From: an uncultured Burkholderiales bacterium
Lineage (GTDB): Bacteria > Pseudomonadota > Gammaproteobacteria > Burkholderiales > Burkholderiaceae_C
Direction: 5' to 3'
Length of the DNA stretch: 6,583 nucleotides
Assembly: GCA_903871865.1 (NCBI GenBank)
Contig: CAIQIL010000297.1
Span: 1-6,583, forward strand
In this document: positions 5,988-6,583 of the stretch, one piece after another
How the letters are laid out: each line of letters begins with the position of its first letter
How positions within the stretch are numbered: the first letter of the stretch is position 1
Notes under the pieces: generated by a model
The model's database searches: none
The model's input: the letters and a program-made list of their open reading frames with translations, nothing else
What the model was told of the DNA's origin: nothing
Translations under genes and position numbers: made by a program

Positions 5988-6583
5988 ATGCAAGCCTGGT
6001 TCTGCGAGACCCTCGACGGCCCCGACGCCCTGACCTGGAAAGACGCCCCCACGCCCGAGCCGGGCAAAGGCGAAGTCCGCGTGGCGATCAAGGCGGCCAG
6101 CCTGAACTTCCCCGACCTGCTCATCGTGCAGGGCAAGTACCAGATGAAGCCGCCCCTCCCCTTCGTGCCCGGTGCCGAGTTCGCCGGCGTGGTCGAGGCC
6201 GTCGGTGAAGGCGTCAAGCACCTGGCCGTGGGCACCCACGTGGCGGGCTTCGCGGGCACGGGCGGCTTCGGCACCCACACCCTGGCACCGGCCTTCGCGC
6301 TGATGCCACTGCCGCCCGCCTTCAGCTTCGAAGACGCCGCCGCCTTCCTGTGCACCTACGGCACCACCTACCACGGCCTGATGGACCGCGCCGCCTTGAA
6401 GGCCGGCGAGACCGTGCTGGTGCTGGGCGCCGCCGGTGGCGTGGGCACGGCCGCCATCCAGATCGCCAAGGCCGCCGGCGCCAAGGTGATTGCAGCGGCA
6501 TCGACCGACGAGAAGTGCGCGCTGTGCACCACGCTGGGCGCCGACGCCACCATCAACTACACGACGCAAAACCTGCGCGAGGC
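5988..6583 (+). CDS. NADPH:quinone oxidoreductase-type MDR protein, N-terminal part (3' end outside window)
   Basis: The frame opens with MQAWFCETLDGPDALTWKDAP and stays open for 198 codons to the window edge, so the stop is missing. The product belongs to the medium-chain dehydrogenase/reductase superfamily, quinone oxidoreductase branch, whose members are about 325 residues. The GroES-like N-terminal domain has VRVAIKAASLNFPDLLIVQGKY (30-51) and PFVPGAEFAGVVEAVGEGV (58-76). The Rossmann domain begins with ETVLVLGAAGGVGTAAIQIAKAAGAKVIA (141-169), whose AAGGVG loop is the NADP(H)-binding signature, followed by STDEKCALCTTLGADATINY. The Cys and His zinc ligands of classical alcohol dehydrogenases are absent: the segment after the GroES motif reads FPDLLIVQGKY, with no CGxCH. 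Such enzymes reduce quinones or enones in the cytoplasm using NADPH; the actual substrate cannot be told. A strong AGGAG site precedes the ATG. Confidence 0.93.
   Translation, partial: MQAWFCETLDGPDALTWKDAPTPEPGKGEVRVAIKAASLNFPDLLIVQGKYQMKPPLPFVPGAEFAGVVEAVGEGVKHLAVGTHVAGFAGTGGFGTHTLAPAFALMPLPPAFSFEDAAAFLCTYGTTYHGLMDRAALKAGETVLVLGAAGGVGTAAIQIAKAAGAKVIAAASTDEKCALCTTLGADATINYTTQNLRE

Noticed and set aside
5064..6569. A 501-codon open frame on - opposite the peptidase and oxidoreductase genes
   Set aside because: It spans two well-supported genes and the gap between them on the other strand, has biased low-complexity composition and no recognisable domain. It is a high-GC antisense artefact.
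1..6583. tRNA or rRNA genes, CRISPR repeats, insertion sequences, toxin-antitoxin or phage genes
   Set aside because: Gaps between genes are all under about 120 bp, no direct or inverted repeats bound a segment, and no such gene or structure was recognised on either strand.

Overview
This is a high-GC bacterial window. Its strong C/G third-position bias and the NadA, NadC and NadB sequence types suggest a betaproteobacterium, most likely in the Burkholderiales. That placement is inferred from protein style and not from a marker gene. The window holds seven genes: five complete, one (nadA) cut at the left edge and one (a quinone oxidoreductase) cut at the right edge. No RNA gene, mobile element, CRISPR array or prophage trace was seen.

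Left part, + strand (1-1767): the C-terminal part of nadA is followed 23 bp later by nadC, then by an intrinsic terminator (about 1390-1420), and then by a small ComFB-family gene with no obvious partner gene. Middle part, - strand (1772-4891): nadB is followed closely by a multi-pass membrane protein that looks like a GT-C glycosyltransferase. Its stop codon lies only 4 bp from the comFB-like stop, so the two blocks converge. Right part, + strand (5010-6583): a YpfJ-type zinc metallopeptidase and an NADPH:quinone oxidoreductase, each with a clear Shine-Dalgarno sequence, run divergently from nadB.

Together nadB, nadA and nadC encode the whole de novo route from aspartate to nicotinate mononucleotide. 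NadB makes iminoaspartate, NadA condenses it with dihydroxyacetone phosphate to quinolinate, and NadC adds phosphoribosyl from PRPP and releases CO2. The ComFB-like protein, the membrane glycosyltransferase candidate and the peptidase have no evident role in NAD synthesis.

Most of the window is ordinary housekeeping sequence, and I found no convincing new multi-gene system. The most interesting items are the ComFB-like protein (a family recently linked to cyclic-dinucleotide sensing), which lacks the family's usual cysteine cluster; the uncharacterised GT-C-like protein behind nadB; a His-to-Gln change at a substrate-site position of NadC; and the compact divergent promoter region between nadB and the peptidase gene.
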